Below, in pieces: positions 12,632 to 24,634 of a stretch of 64,000 bases of DNA; the stretch's first letter is position 1, and every line of letters starts with the position of its first letter. The notes under the pieces are model-generated. The model was given only the letters and a program-made list of their open reading frames with translations. It searched no databases and was not told the DNA's origin. The translations under genes and the position numbers were made by a program. The stretch is from Yamagishiella unicocca (taxonomy: Eukaryota > Chlorophyta > Chlorophyceae > Chlamydomonadales > Volvocaceae). The stretch spans positions 558,001 through 622,000 of the forward strand of contig BDSL01000031.1 of assembly GCA_003116995.1 (NCBI GenBank), read 5' to 3'.

Positions 12632-14348
12632 ATGTTTATCATTTTCCTCCTCGCGACGACAACGTTGGTAGCAGCTGCGGAAAATGTAGATATAGACGGG
12701 CAAAAGAATAAATACTGGGGCGAGCGAGGCCTTGAGAACCCATCTCGCCGTCTCCGCGAGATAGCGGACTGGTCGCTGCTGTACTTTAACACCTCCAAGG
12801 CAATGCAACCTGTCCTTCTCTTTACGATTGCAACACCAGCAAGCATTCCGGCTGTCCTTCCTCGCTTGCTTGCCAACCTGGCAAAGTTCAAATCTGATGA
12901 TCAAGTGGACACAAACGGAAACGCTGCCACAAGTTTGGCTGAGCATACAATTGTTGCTACAACGAACATGGAAACACAGCTGGGTTGCGACAGGCTTGCG
13001 AGTACCTACCAACATGTGAGTACCGCCACCCGCTTGAAGGGTTTTCTCGTTGTCCCAACGTGCACATCGCTTCACCTTTCGCCCAGCAACACGTCTATCG
13101 TGTAGGACAACTTTGCATTCACCTCCTCCTATGCATGGGTCTTGGCACGAAAGCGAGCGTCACCAAAACACAGGCATAAAAGCGGGGGGCGTCCCTGCCT
13201 CTGCATTCAGGGGATTGACTTGCTGAACCTGTACTGCGGAGGGGTTTCTTGAGGCAGTTTACGTACGGGGTTCTCGAAGGCTTCCTAGCTTGCGTCCGAT
13301 AATACAGCCCCATCCGGTTGCTGCCAACACGACGACACTGCGCAGAAATGCTATGAGCTCGACCACGGTTTCAACGATGGCGTCAAAGATATCCTGGAGA
13401 TTAGTCGTACCAAAGCGCATGCTTATTCGGTGGGATTAAGCCGGATCAAGTCACTAGTGGATTTGGTATCTCTTGGTGAGCTCAGCTACTGCAGCCCTCA
13501 TCTCCCCTTGCTGATCGTTTGCGCCTGAGCTTTCTTGTTTTGTGTCCCACTCTCGTAACAGGTTATGATGTATTGTACTTCGACCTCCATCACTTGTTCT
13601 TCCAGAACCCATTGAAGTACATTTATTCTTACACATCGGCACCGATCGTCGTTTCCACAACGCCAACGAGCAACTGCAAGCGTGTATCAGCAGGCTCTGA
13701 CGGGAACCTTCCGGATGATCACCACCGTCTGGATGTGGCATTCGTACGGAGCACCCCAAGCACCTTCAGGTGTCTGTACAACTGGCTGTACTGGAGCACA
13801 AACACGCATCATGACGTTAACGACAAACCGCTGGACCACCACACCTTCCGCAATGTGATGCAAGTGAGAAATTTTGGGCAGAGCTTGGGCTCGGCTTGGT
13901 TGAGGAGATAGGTGGTTGTGTCTCGAGTCCTGCCTGGTCAAAGATGCAACTTTTGGTCATTGCCGCGACGCAGGAGTGTGTTATGGCGCTGGGCACATCG
14001 GTGGTGTCCGTGCAGTATCTAGATCCGACGGCTTTCCCGTCAGCGTGCAGCACCGAGTGCGGCTGCCAGGACTCCGCGCCGGTAGCACCGTTGGCTGACG
14101 GCTCGTGCGGCAAGGTACGTGCCTTCCGTCTCCAAACCAAGATGCGTATGCACCTACTTGGCACCCTCCGCCTCTGCTGTCCTCCTGCACCCCCCCCCCA
14201 CCACGACGCCCAACCTGCCTCGCAGGACATCATGTCTAAGTGGGTCAGCTACCTCTTCTCCTGCTGCAGCTCCGCCGAGGAGCTCGATACCCTCATGGTG
14301 AAGTACACCGCGATGTATACCAACGCCGGCATGCAGATCAGTCACTAG
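12632..14348 (+). CDS. Nucleotide-diphospho-sugar transferase, GT77-like (PF03407 type)
   Basis: Probable Golgi glycosyltransferase. The ATG at 12632 opens a hydrophobic signal sequence (MFIIFLLATTTLVAAAENV). Exon 1 continues to about 13015 and includes HTIVATTNMETQLGC, the first beta strand of the fold. A later exon (about 13303-13475) ends in SRIKSLVDLVSLG and joins GYDVLYFDLHHLFFQNPL (from 13562), which corresponds to the family's DxD segment followed by the N-P of the next helix. Further exons are about 13562-13862, 13973-14113 (SVVSVQYLDPTAFPSAC) and 14226-14348 (DIMSKWVSYLFSCC to the stop). A small exon at 13103 is uncertain. Oddity: where GT77 members have D-x-D, this protein reads D-L-H, so metal binding may be altered. 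The family assignment rests on this block and the overall layout. Confidence 0.7.
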
Positions 14349-14684
14349 ACCCTAGGTCTCAGCCAGTATCTATGCCAGGGGCACATGACGGGCCCCGTAA
14401 CCCAGCGGGCGACAATACGCGGTGACACTCATATCGCATGTAGCTATTGTGTGCTCGCACACGCAATTATACGTGCGCCCACAGACGCACGGGGGACTAC
14501 TTGCGGCGATGTTGCCATGGTGAGTTGGTGACACCGCTGCATTGTCGGGCAGCCAGAGAAGGCCTCCGGTAGGTCTCCAGCAGGCACCCGACTGCCTGGA
14601 CCGACCTGTCTCGTGTCGGCTTGCGGCGTGCATGATTGGGTGCTCCCAGCTATCAAGGATAGCAATGGTGGGCGGCTGCCAACT

Positions 14685-14689
14685 TGTAA
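14685..14689 (+). promoter_or_regulatory. TGTAA poly(A) signal of the GT77-like gene
   Basis: TGTAA lies about 340 bases after the stop codon. This pentamer is the established poly(A) signal of volvocalean algae. It is the first good match downstream. Confidence 0.5.
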
Positions 14690-14700
14690 ATGTTAAAACA

Positions 14701-16111
14701 AATGTGCATGGCAAAACCCGCGTTTTAGGGGTTCCGATTCAGATACTTTGTGCTTGTGGTGGGCCCTGTCACTAGGCTTAGCGAGGGCCTTTAAGATCGT
14801 CCTTGTCGATGATCCTTAAACCGTCTGTTTTCAAATCTTAATCGATAATTCCGGGACATCGGGCCAGGTGCTCCCAGGCGCCTTGTTCGTTGCTACTTCT
14901 GCGGCTGGTGAAAGCGGGTGTTTCTGGCTGCTTCCTGCTGACGGACTCGCGACCGGGAGGCTTACCAGGAGTTCTCTCGCCCTGTCTGTTTCTGAAGTAC
15001 TTTGCTGTCGAAACTGAGGGTGCGGCGTCATTCTGTGATGTCGAGGTGACCGGCACAGGCAGTTCGCCGTTCGCCGCAAAAGAACATCGCGGCAACAGGC
15101 TGCTTGTCGGCTAGACCGGGTGTGGCGAAGCAACATGTGTTTGACAGGGTGATCCCCGTGCCGGATCGTCTGGACAGTTATCTAAAGTCAGGAAGGGGTC
15201 GCTACAAGTAGGACGGGCCGTGACCCAAGCATCGCACCGTGGGTATGGTCACTTTCACTGCACTCCTCCAGAACTGACAGTACTGGGTCATACTCAGTGC
15301 AGAACAGCGACGCAACTGTGCTGGACGAGCTACGGAACCAGACGGAACCCAGCAATCCCGTGATAATTTTTCGTGACGTGTTTGTGCCGTGCTGAACAAG
15401 ATCCGATGCGATGGCATCTCCCGTGGCCACTCCGCTCGACTCCGCTGGAGCGTCAAGACTGCCCCCCTGCTTTCCGCTCCTGTCCGCTCTTTCCGCGGCC
15501 GCGGCGTGCTCTTATTATGCCTTAACCGATAGCAGTCCAACCCAAACCCACCACCGAATTGTCCAGTGCGTACTAGCCTTGCCATGTGATACCGAGAAGG
15601 AAAAGGCACCGTGATACCCGGCGACCTATCCTACACGTAATATTGATGCCTGCCGCCGCAAGTAATGCACGTTCTCAAGCCTTCGGTATCGTGGCGCATC
15701 TATTTTGGGCGACGTAGGGATGCATGAGGGTTTGTTGGGACAGCCTTCCTTGTGTGGTCACGTTACGCAAGAACTTCGCCTGCGGTTATCAAAGAGAGTA
15801 AATACCGGCCGCAGTACTGGTATTTTGATGTTGAATACGCTTGCAGCACTCACGCTACTTGGGGATCGTGAGACTACTAGGGCCGCGGGCCAAGGCTCCG
15901 AAACCGTGCTGGCACATTCTTTGATGAGTGTTGCCGCCGTGATGCTTATCACCTGTGAAATTTCTTGATCATAGAAGTGCTCATACCCTGCCACATTAGG
16001 ATATTTTCGCACGTGTGTTGGTTCTCCGAAGCTTGCGAAGCTCAAGAGTCCAACTTACCGGAGACTTTTCCTTCTGAAAACATAGGAAGAATATAAGGAA
16101 CGCCTACAAAA
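14701..16111. other. Intergenic region upstream of CCT2
   Basis: No gene can be supported. Minus-strand ORFs at 15188-15430, 15202-15609 and 15758-16045 carry some protein-like stretches, such as KYPNVAGYEHFYDQEISQ followed by a GT donor at about 15957, but no ATG or family match ties them together. The right end must hold the CCT2 promoter. Confidence 0.4.
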
Positions 16112-19100
16112 ATGGCGGTAAGCTTGCTATGCGTGACCTCTTGTCGAACCCGATCGGACCTTCTCTACTGGCGGCCGTCCATACTCCATTCGCCGAACGT
16201 TTGCGTTGCAGATGTCTCAGCAGTCAGGGATATTGCACCAAGGAGCCTCAGAGGAGCGAGGCGAAAATGCACGCATGGTAGGACTAATGCGCGGGAAGAG
16301 TTGGTCAAGCAGCATCGTTTTCTAATATCCCGATATCCTTGCAGGCATCGTTTGTTGGCGCGGTGGCAGTTGCTGACCTGGTAAAATCAACGCTTGGCCC
16401 CAAAGGCATGGTGGGTCAGATCCCCCGCCCAACACCGGTAATAGGGCATGCCGTCTTATCGGGCGGACGCTAAGTGTGCCGCCAATGCTTGATACAGGAC
16501 AAAATCCTGCAAAGCATGGGCCGGGGTCAGGAAGTGACCATTACGAACGATGGCGCCACAATCCTCAAGGCCATCTATGTGGACAACCCAGCGGCTAAGG
16601 TGCTCGTAGGTGAGTTGATTAACTTCTACAGTGGGTACACACATTATACCCAGGGGTTTTCGCCACGGACGAGCTATCAAAGTCTCGGACTGAGAGTATC
16701 GGAGGGCGCGGGTGGATTTGGCGGGGTTTCATCCTCAGTTCACCTTCAGCGGCGGCGACATTAGACGGCATGGCCAAAGGGGGTTTTCGAAGCTTACAGC
16801 GCAGCCAGGACTGGGATGCGAAGGGCAGAGGAGGGACTTGGGGGCGGTCGCTGCGCTTTTCAGGCCTGCCCTCAGCTGATCCTATTCGGTAAGGCTATGG
16901 ACAGTGATGTAAGATGATGCACGGGGATGCAGAAAGGTAGCACAAGTGAGCTGCGGCGGTCGAAAAAATGATTTTGCGACCAGCGTTCACGAAGAGCTGT
17001 GCAGAGCGGAGCTACTCAGGGCAATGGTGAAGGACCTCTATGGCTAAGAGGCGGGCTAAGAGGAGGCCCTAAGTCCTACGGGACTTGAGGACATTATGAT
17101 ACCGCCCTCCCTCATGGGGACTTGCTGGCGGGATGCGGATGAGGTTTAGTAGGCGCAAGCAACGGGGTGCTGCCGAGAGATTGCAGACCAGGGTAACATG
17201 GTTTGCGACACAGGAAGAAGGGGAAATGACGTGATGATATGGGGCGGTGCTGGCATGGAAGACTACAAGACATTCCGCAGAAAGCAGCACTCCGTTGGGC
17301 TGCATCCAGAACAACAATGGGACAATTGCCGAGGAGAAGTAAAATACTTCAGTTGTCGACAATGGCATGGAAGGAGTGCAACCGATCTCCAATCCTCACG
17401 CCTGGGAAAGCCGTTTGCATCTCGCAACAGCAGAACGCATGAGGCGAAACGGCCCAGGCCCGAGCGCACGCGACAATGTTAGTTACCTCAACACAGCGCC
17501 CCCGCATGGCACGGCGCTGAGGGGCTGCACGCTGCCCGGGCCAGGGTTGCGTCCCATGGTGTACTGATCTGAACCGCGCCCTGCCGCGTTCCGGCCGGCT
17601 GCGCCCGCTTTCAAGCTCATTCCGCTCCGCCCCTCGCTGGAATACCTCGCGCCCCGCGTCCCTCCAGACATCAGCAAGGTCCAGGACGACGAGGTGGGCG
17701 ACGGCACCACAAGCGTGGTGGTTTTTGCCGGGGAGCTGCTCCGGGAGGCGGAGCTGCTGGTCAACCAGAAGGTGCACCCCATGACCATCATCGCTGGTGG
17801 GTTGGCAGCGGGGGCTGGCGAGGCTGGGCGTCGGCCGGTGCGTCGGTGGCGTCACAGAGCAAGGTGCACGTGCGTTGAACCTACGAAACAGCAACAGACA
17901 CACCGTGTGTGACCCTCCGCCCCCGGTGTGGTGTATCCCGGCGCGCAGGCTACCGCGACGCGTGCGACTGCGCGCGCGCGGTTCTGGAGGCGTCGTCGTT
18001 CAACAACCAGGCTGACCCGGAACTGTTCCGCGAGGACCTCATGAACATCGCCAAGACGACGCTCAGCTCAAAGATTCTCACAGTGGTGCGCGGGAGGGGG
18101 GAGGGCAGGGCGGGGGATGCAAACGAACCCAGGAGGGGAGGGCGGGTAGGGTGCTGGGCGGGAAGGGAAGGGCGCGAGGGGGTGGCGTGAGGGCGGGGCG
18201 TGAGGATGGGTAAGGGCTGGGCGGGATATTGACATGGGGTATGCGACCAGAAGGTATTGTGGAACGTAGGAGGAGGGTGTCAGCGGGCGAAGTGTGTTGC
18301 CACATTTGCTGGCACGGCGTGCTTCTGTAGGTGCAGCGTGCCAGGCCTCAATCCAAAGCGGCAACATCTGTGTGTGTATGCGTGGTTTATACCATGAACA
18401 CTGGTTGTTCATGTACTGATGGGCCTTATGCCGCACCCCGGCGGACCCCTTGTACGACTGCAGGACAAGGTGCACTTCTCGAATCTGGCGGTCGATGCCA
18501 TCCTGCGGTTGAAGGTAGGTGCAGCGTACGGCAGCCAGCTGGCTAAGGCGGTGAACGGTATAATGGGCGAACGATATAGAAACGAAATGGTCGTCCTGAG
18601 CGCCACGGCATTGCGGCTGGATGAAAGCGCGTGCACAGATGCCGTACGGAGGGGAAATAGAGTAGAGGCATCCCGCTGCTCTTCAAAGTGCTATAACGAG
18701 CAGCGATAAGCAGGGATTGATGGGCGACGCCATAAAAATAGTTACATGGCTTGGGGGTCGTTGAGAGTGGGTAGCGAAAGCGCTAGCTGCGTACTTATTC
18801 GGTGCTGCCTAATACCTAGAGCGCGTGGGGTCCCAGAACGGATTGGCGTTCGGCAGCTCAGCGGTGCAGGTGGCGCGGGCTTGGTGGCGGACCAACGAGT
18901 GGACAGCGCACACGGCCGAAAGTATCCCCAAACTTGCATCGCGCGTGTGGGCGAAAGTATCCCCAAACTTGCATCGCGCGTGTGCCGTGTGGGCGAAAGT
19001 ATCCCCAAACTTGCATCGCGCGTGTGGGCGAAAGTATCCCCAAACTTGCATCGCGCGTGTGGGCGAAAGTATCCCCAAACTTGCATCGCGCGTGTGCCGT

Positions 19101-21868
19101 GTGGGCGAAAGTATCCCCAAACTTGCATCGTGCGTGTGGGCGAAAGTTTCCCCAAACCCGAGCCCTCCCCGTCCTCCCCTCTTTGCTGTGCCCCCCCGAT
19201 GTGCCCTCTCAGGGCAGCGGCAACCTGGAGGCCATCCACATCATCAAGAAGACCGGCGGGACCTTGCAAGAGTCGTTCTTGGACGAGGGCTTCATCCTGG
19301 ACAAGAAGATCGGCGTGGGCCAGCCCAAGCGCATTGAGGACGCCCGCATCCTGGTCGCCAACACGCCCATGGACACCGACAAGATCAAGATCTACGGCGC
19401 TCGCGTCCGAGTGGACAGCATGGCCAAGGTAGGAGGAGGCAGGAGGGTCTGCAGGACGCGGTGGGGGACGTTGGGAGATAGTGGCTTACTGTAGCCGGCA
19501 GCCCCGTCAACCTGATCGGTCAACCTGCTGCCGACCGCCTTCGGTGGCTGCTCGGTGGCTGCTCGTTGCCAGTGCTTTCGTGCATTGCAGCCGCTCAGCT
19601 GACTATACCGCCCGCATACTGTCAATGGAATGGAAGGGCGCGGCCGTCGGTCGCGCCGCCTTGTCGTTGGACTAATCACGCTGACGGCTCCCGCCACGAT
19701 GCTGATGCTGATGACGGTGATGTGCAGGTGGCGGACATTGAGGCGGCGGAGAAGGAGAAGATGCGGGCCAAGGTACGGAAGATCATCGACCACGGCATCA
19801 ACTGCTTCATCAACCGCCAGCTCATCTACAACCTGCCGGAAGAGATGTTTGCTGACGCGGGTGAGGAGGGCGTACGGTCATATTTGTGTTGCGGGCGGCG
19901 GCTTTCGGCCACCAGGTGTTAGGCCACCAGGTATTTATTCGGAACCAGGGCAATCCCAAAGGCCAGTCAGCCAACCAGAGTGGTGTGGTGGCCTACGTGG
20001 CCCTTGCGCCCCATCTCCACGCCGCCCTGCAGGCCACTCCCCTCGCCTCATACCCAAGTTCTCCAGCATGCATCTCGAAACGTCTTTTCTCAACGGTTTT
20101 TCTCGCATCCACGGGTCTTCCTCGAAGTCTCACACCCGCCGCCGGGGCCTCCCTGCCGCTCCAGGTGTGATGGCCATTGAGCACGCCGACTTCGACGGCA
20201 TTGAGCGGCTGGCGCTGGTCCTGGGCGGCGAGATCGTGTCCACCTTCGACGCCCCCGACGGCATCAAGCACGGGCACTGCAAGCTGATTGAGGAGATTAT
20301 GATCGGGGAGGACCGCCTGATCCACTTCTCAGGTGGGGGGGGGGCCGTGCAGGTCGGCGGAGTGGGGCTGGACCTCCTTTTCCGCGGGATGCGGTGATGG
20401 GTAGGAAGGGTTTGGAGAGGCTAGGTCAAATGCTCGTCAGGCTAACCGCTCGGCTAACCTGGAGACGGGGCGACGCGGCTCACAGCCGGCGGTAAATAGG
20501 CGGGCAAAGTGAAGTGCGGTACCGCGGTGCTTCCGAGCGCTTAAGCCGCTCCGGCACATTCCTCCCTGGGCCCTCCCCCGCGCCGCTACTGTTGCATGCT
20601 CCAGGCGTGGCGCTGGGAGAGGCGTGCACCATCGTCCTTCGAGGCGCGTCGTCGCACATCCTGGACGAGGCGGAGCGGTCGCTGCACGACGCACTGTGCG
20701 TGCTCAAGGTGTGTGGGTCGGACCCTCGTGCGGGCGCACGTGTTGGGCGGCTTGAACCCCCCCCCCCTGCCCCCCTGACGAGCCAACCAGAGCCCGTCCA
20801 GTCAAAGCGGTACTGCCGGAAAGCCGGTGACGATCCTGCACAGATACGCTGTCGTCTAAGTTACTCCCAACTACACTGCGAACCGACGTGTACGAATTCG
20901 CAATTGTGCCACAGGAGACCGTTTCTGACGCTCGCGTGGTTTACGGCGGCGGCTGGCCGGAGATTAAGATGGCCAAGGCGGTTGAGGAGCTCGCCAGCCG
21001 CACCCCCGGTAAGGCCCTAGGGTTGTTGCAGGGGGGGTCGTACGTTGGGACGAGGGTCACGGATGGTTTCAGTGACTGTGTACGGCGATGTGTGTAAGGT
21101 TGGTGGCCAGGCGCTGGCCCCGTTAGGCTACTCGACGCCCACCCAATGCGGCGCTCGGTGCTGGTCGCGCTGCCACAGGCAAGAAGGCGATGGCGATGGA
21201 GGCGTTCGCCCGGGCCCTGCGCGCCCTGCCGACCACCATCTGCGACAACGCCGGTCTAGACAGCGCCGAGATCGTGGCGAACCTCAAGGTGAATGTCTCG
21301 CGGGGCGCAGACGCGGCCAGCTGCGGGCTGGCAAGGAAACCCGTCAACACGACGGAGGAGAAGGGCGGGAAAACCTAGCCGGAGGATCGAGGGGTGGCGA
21401 GAGTACCCGGTACCAGAACGCGGGGTATTAGAACGCGGGGTATTAGAGGAAGCCCAGAATCGGGGGGGGGGTGTATAAAAACCGTTTTACGCAACGGGAC
21501 AGGATAGTTGCCGCATGAATCGGGGGAGGAGGGGGCAGGGGCATTGCATGGGGCTCTTCGCCGCCATCATGGGGCGAAAGGGGCGGCAGCGCCTTGTGCG
21601 TTTTGGGGAGGGCTGGGGATGACTTGGCCCCTAACTTTGTTCCCTCTTGCATCCTTCTCCGCTGCCCGCCCAGGCCGCACACGGTGCGGATCCGGAGAGC
21701 CGCATGGGGGTCGACGTGATCCGCGGCGAGTCGGGGGACATGAAGGAGCTGGGCATTTACGAGTCGTACCGCGTACGACAGCAGGTGCTGCTGTCCGGGA
21801 CGGAGGCGTCCGAGATCATCTTGCGCGTGGACGACATCATCAAGTGCGCGCCGAGGAAGCGCGGTTGA
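16112..21868 (+). CDS. CCT2: T-complex protein 1 subunit beta (CCT2 chaperonin)
   Basis: Subunit of the cytosolic TRiC/CCT ring that folds actin and tubulin by ATP hydrolysis. Exons: 16212-16277, 16345-16410, 16498-16609, 17668-17796, 17949-18085, 18464-18514, 19213-19428, 19728-19860, 20165-20332, 20605-20708, 20915-21008, 21179-21288, 21674-21868. Phases agree and give 526 residues, the usual family length. Family blocks read cleanly: [24 protein letters not shown], the nucleotide-binding [74 protein letters not shown] and the C-terminal [16 protein letters not shown]. The beta subunit is marked by EERGENARM near the start and by GINCFINRQ. The start is either ATG at 16212 or a two-codon exon ATG-GCG at 16112-16117 followed by gtaagc; both are in phase. 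The donor after 18082 or 18085 is ambiguous by one codon. Confidence 0.97.
18915..19160. repeat. About 35-bp minisatellite in a CCT2 intron
   Basis: Seven or so copies of a unit containing gcgaaagtatccccaaactt and gcatcgcgcgtgtg lie in the intron 18515-19212, some with a short extra gccgtgtg. The array ends about 55 bases before the acceptor at 19212. Confidence 0.95.
20048..20130 (+). repeat. Dispersed repeat motif B, copy 1 (CCT2 intron)
   Basis: Contains ttctccagcatgcatctcga followed by cgcatccacgggtcttcctc. Two longer, more similar copies occur in the GT61 gene intron at 59814-59931 and 60122-60237. It lies in the CCT2 intron 19861-20164. Confidence 0.8.
21471..21518 (+). repeat. Dispersed repeat motif A, copy in a CCT2 intron
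   Basis: Reads gtgtataaaaaccgttttac, then gcaacgggacaggatagttg, then ccgcat. It matches copies at 34871-34970 (same orientation) and 58971-59028, 59986-60042 and 61071-61110 (inverted). Confidence 0.85.
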
Positions 21869-23155
21869 GCTCTGGTGGTGTAGGGGCGGGCACGCTGCTG
21901 CTGCAGGGGGGCAAGTGTGGTGTGTTTTGGTTGGGGGCTGACAAGAGCAGGTGGTTTCGCCGCAGTGGTGTGCGGCCTTCTTGCATGGTCTCAGGATTGC
22001 GAGCCTTCACATCGTTTGGCTCCTTGCGCTGCGCACTGTGGCGCACTGCCCGGGTCCACACGGGCTCTGTTGCCTGCATGGATAGAACTTCAGCGCACGC
22101 GAGGGCACGAGCGCGCTGCCTCGTTTACAAGGGGAGCGGGGTGCACGCCACCGACCCTGGCCGTTGGCCACAAGGCCCTCGAGACGCCGACGTCGGGCGG
22201 CCAGAGCTGCTTGTACGTGGGGTTGGGGCTCTTGCGTGCGCGTGTGGATGGTGTGGAAGGCCGAACAGTTTGAGGGCATAGCCGATGTTCACAACCAACC
22301 TGCCGAGGTTGCAAGTGGTGTTGCCCTGTGCCCTCTGTGTGGCCCTGTGGTCACTCGAGGGAACTGCCCTAACGGTTTAGGCTGTTGAATGCAGGTCTGC
22401 GCTGGTTCTTATTCTCGTTGGCGGCCGCTGCCGTCCGTCCCTTCCGAGCGTGTGTGACATGTAAGGACATGACTGCCGTGCGGCCCACGACCCCAACATG
22501 GGTTGAGACCGTGAGGTGTCGGGTGGCTGCTGCCCCGTGCTGCATACCGAACGCTGGCTTGGCTTTGTGGCAGGTTTTAGAGAGGACGTTGTGTAGGGCT
22601 ATCCGCAGTTGTGTAATGGCCGTAAGCCTCCCTCCATGGCTGCAGAGCCAAGCCCGCCCGCGGCGGCGCTTGGACGAGCCTCGTACGGTGGACGACGTCT
22701 CGCGTGGATTCAGAGTTTCAGGCCTGAAATCAACAGCTTTCGCTCATCTGAATAGGGCCACATGGAATATAGACTACAGGCTTATGCACGCCGCTCGTAG
22801 CTTGGTCAACGGACCGAGTTGGCACCATGTGACTCGCATCCCGGCAACTCAGCCCTTTTCACCGTAGGATTTCTTCGCATGGCCTCCCTTCATAGTGCAT
22901 AGGCCATAGAATTTGCAATCACGGGGGGAAATTTGTAGCCGCGAGCGTCACCGCTTTTAACATACGCGCAACACAACGAGAGTGTTGTGTAAGGTAAGAT
23001 GCGCGGTCCTCGGGCGGTCACCGGGCAGCTCGCGGACTAGTTCGCGAGTTTCCGCATATTAATATACATTGTTTAGGGCAGTTCAAAGCAGCCCTAGCGC
23101 TCCTGGCCCCTTCGTAGTTCGTCAGTTGGATTCCGGTCCCGGTGCATAGGGGTCC
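21869..23155. other. CCT2 3' UTR and intergenic sequence
   Basis: No supported gene. TGTAA at 22460-22464 is the first match to the volvocalean poly(A) signal after the CCT2 stop, giving a 3' UTR of about 600 bases. The ORF at 22385-22867 has no recognisable domain. Confidence 0.5.
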
Positions 23156-23252
23156 CGGGGGGTTACAATAATAGAACCGGTAACGCCCCCCCCCCCCGTA
23201 AAACGGTTTTTATACACCCCCCTTCGGTTCTATTATTGTATCCCCCCCCGGG
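23152..23252. repeat. Foldback (inverted-repeat) element carrying motif A in its loop
   Basis: The left arm (about 23153-23178, ending ttacaataatagaaccg) is the near-perfect inverse of the right arm (about 23225-23251, beginning cggttctattattgta), with one or two mismatches plus G/C runs at the base. The loop holds a run of C, then gtaaaacggtttttatacac, which is motif A in inverted orientation. Confidence 0.85.
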
Positions 23253-23279
23253 GGGGCTTTGCTGGGTCGACGCATCAGC

Positions 23280-23828
23280 AGCGCGGCGGCGGCGGTGAGG
23301 GGGAGTACGTTGCACGGAGAGGAATTATTGCGGCCGGTGTCCCCACTGCAGGCGGTGCCCGGTGGCGTGGCGGCTGTGCCCATTGCCCGTCAGCCGACGT
23401 TGCCAGAAGGTAAGATGACAGTGTGTGCTCTTTAATGGCTGTGACTCGCGCGGAGCTCTCAATGAGAATGTATGCGCTGCCCCTCACAGACCACCAGGGG
23501 CCCTCCGACTCCGACACCGGCTCCACCCAGCTAATGGAGGAGGCAAACCTCGCGGTGCTTCGGTAAACTATGGCGCTTTGATCTGTTACCGTTCCACCTT
23601 GTGCTTTGAGCGGTTTTGACGACGTCCTGCCGCAGGGCCCCTACTGGCACACCGCTCAGCGCCTGCCAAGGCATTTCGCTCCGCACTAGCTGCGGGAACT
23701 CGGCAACCATTGCGGCGACTGCGCGGGAAGCGGCGGTTAAACACATTCCGCGGCTGGTGGGAGTCCAGGGCCTTGGGTCTACCATCAAGTTTGGTTGGAT
23801 ACCTCTTAACGGATACAGTACTATGTAA
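23280..23828 (+). CDS. Unrecognised gene, 3' exons only
   Basis: Three segments join in frame at good splice sites: about 23280-23410 (ending VAAVPIARQPTLPE, donor gtaaga), about 23491-23564 (DHQGPSDSDTGSTQLMEEAN, donor gtaaac) and about 23635-23828 (APTGTPLSACQGISLRTSC, AATAREAAVKHIPRLVGVQG, KFGWIPLNGYSTM, stop). I do not recognise a family; there are no membrane segments or known motifs. The 5' end is unresolved because the foldback element lies directly upstream and may sit in an intron. A TGTAA spans the stop codon and another lies at 23883-23887. The protein may be incomplete or the gene decayed. Confidence 0.4.
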
Positions 23829-23882
23829 GATTATGCATGTGTGGTACTGCGGGCATCAGTGCCAGGACTTTCGTCCCGGTAA

Positions 23883-23943
23883 TGTAACGTGCCATAAGGG
23901 ACCCATGATACCGGTGGGCATAAGGACCTCATGATCACCTTAC
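23883..23943. promoter_or_regulatory. Facing TGTAA poly(A) signals of two convergent genes
   Basis: TGTAA at 23883-23887 on the plus strand would serve the unrecognised gene ending at 23828. Its complement TTACA at 23939-23943 would serve the minus-strand STPGR gene, whose stop is at 24635. The two 3' ends would then nearly abut. Confidence 0.45.
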
Positions 23944-24634
23944 ACATGGCCAATACTCTGGCAGTACCCTCCGGTACAGGAGAAGGGACGCACAGCAATA
24001 CACATTCTGCCCAGCAGACGCCAGGAGATGCATCCCGACGAGCTGCAGAATAGCACACATACCAAAACCCACAAGCAACAACAGCAAGCCCCAACGTAAG
24101 CAGTACTGCCACACCGGATCCAGGTGCGCAACTGGCACCATCGGGCGTTAGTACGCGAATGGCCGTGCAGAGCACGGTGGGGGACCCAACACACGCAGAC
24201 CCAGCCACTCACACCCCAAATACCTCATTACGTAGCGATTGTAGTAAATTTCGTTGCCAGTGTCAGCCTCTGTGAACCAAATAGTATCATCCATCAACCA
24301 CAGGCCCATCATCCCGGGCCTTATCAGGCTTGGCCCACGTTACTTGCTGTTCTGCATCTCTGCCTTTACGCTGCATGCGTGATAATGTCGGCGGAAGGGT
24401 TTCACTCCAATCCAGTCTAGCTACGGATTCAACCCGTGGTCGGGACACCTAGTTCCGCGACCCGCCGCCACACCTATGTACGACCGTACGACTTGTGACC
24501 CGCAGTCAACCCAGTCGCAGCCACCACGCGTCGTTTCACTACCCGCAGCCATCACTTCCCCAACCCCGAACACCAACCTCCGCTCCCTGCGACAATGGAC
24601 ATGAAAATGAAACCTGCTGTACTGCCGCCTGTCA

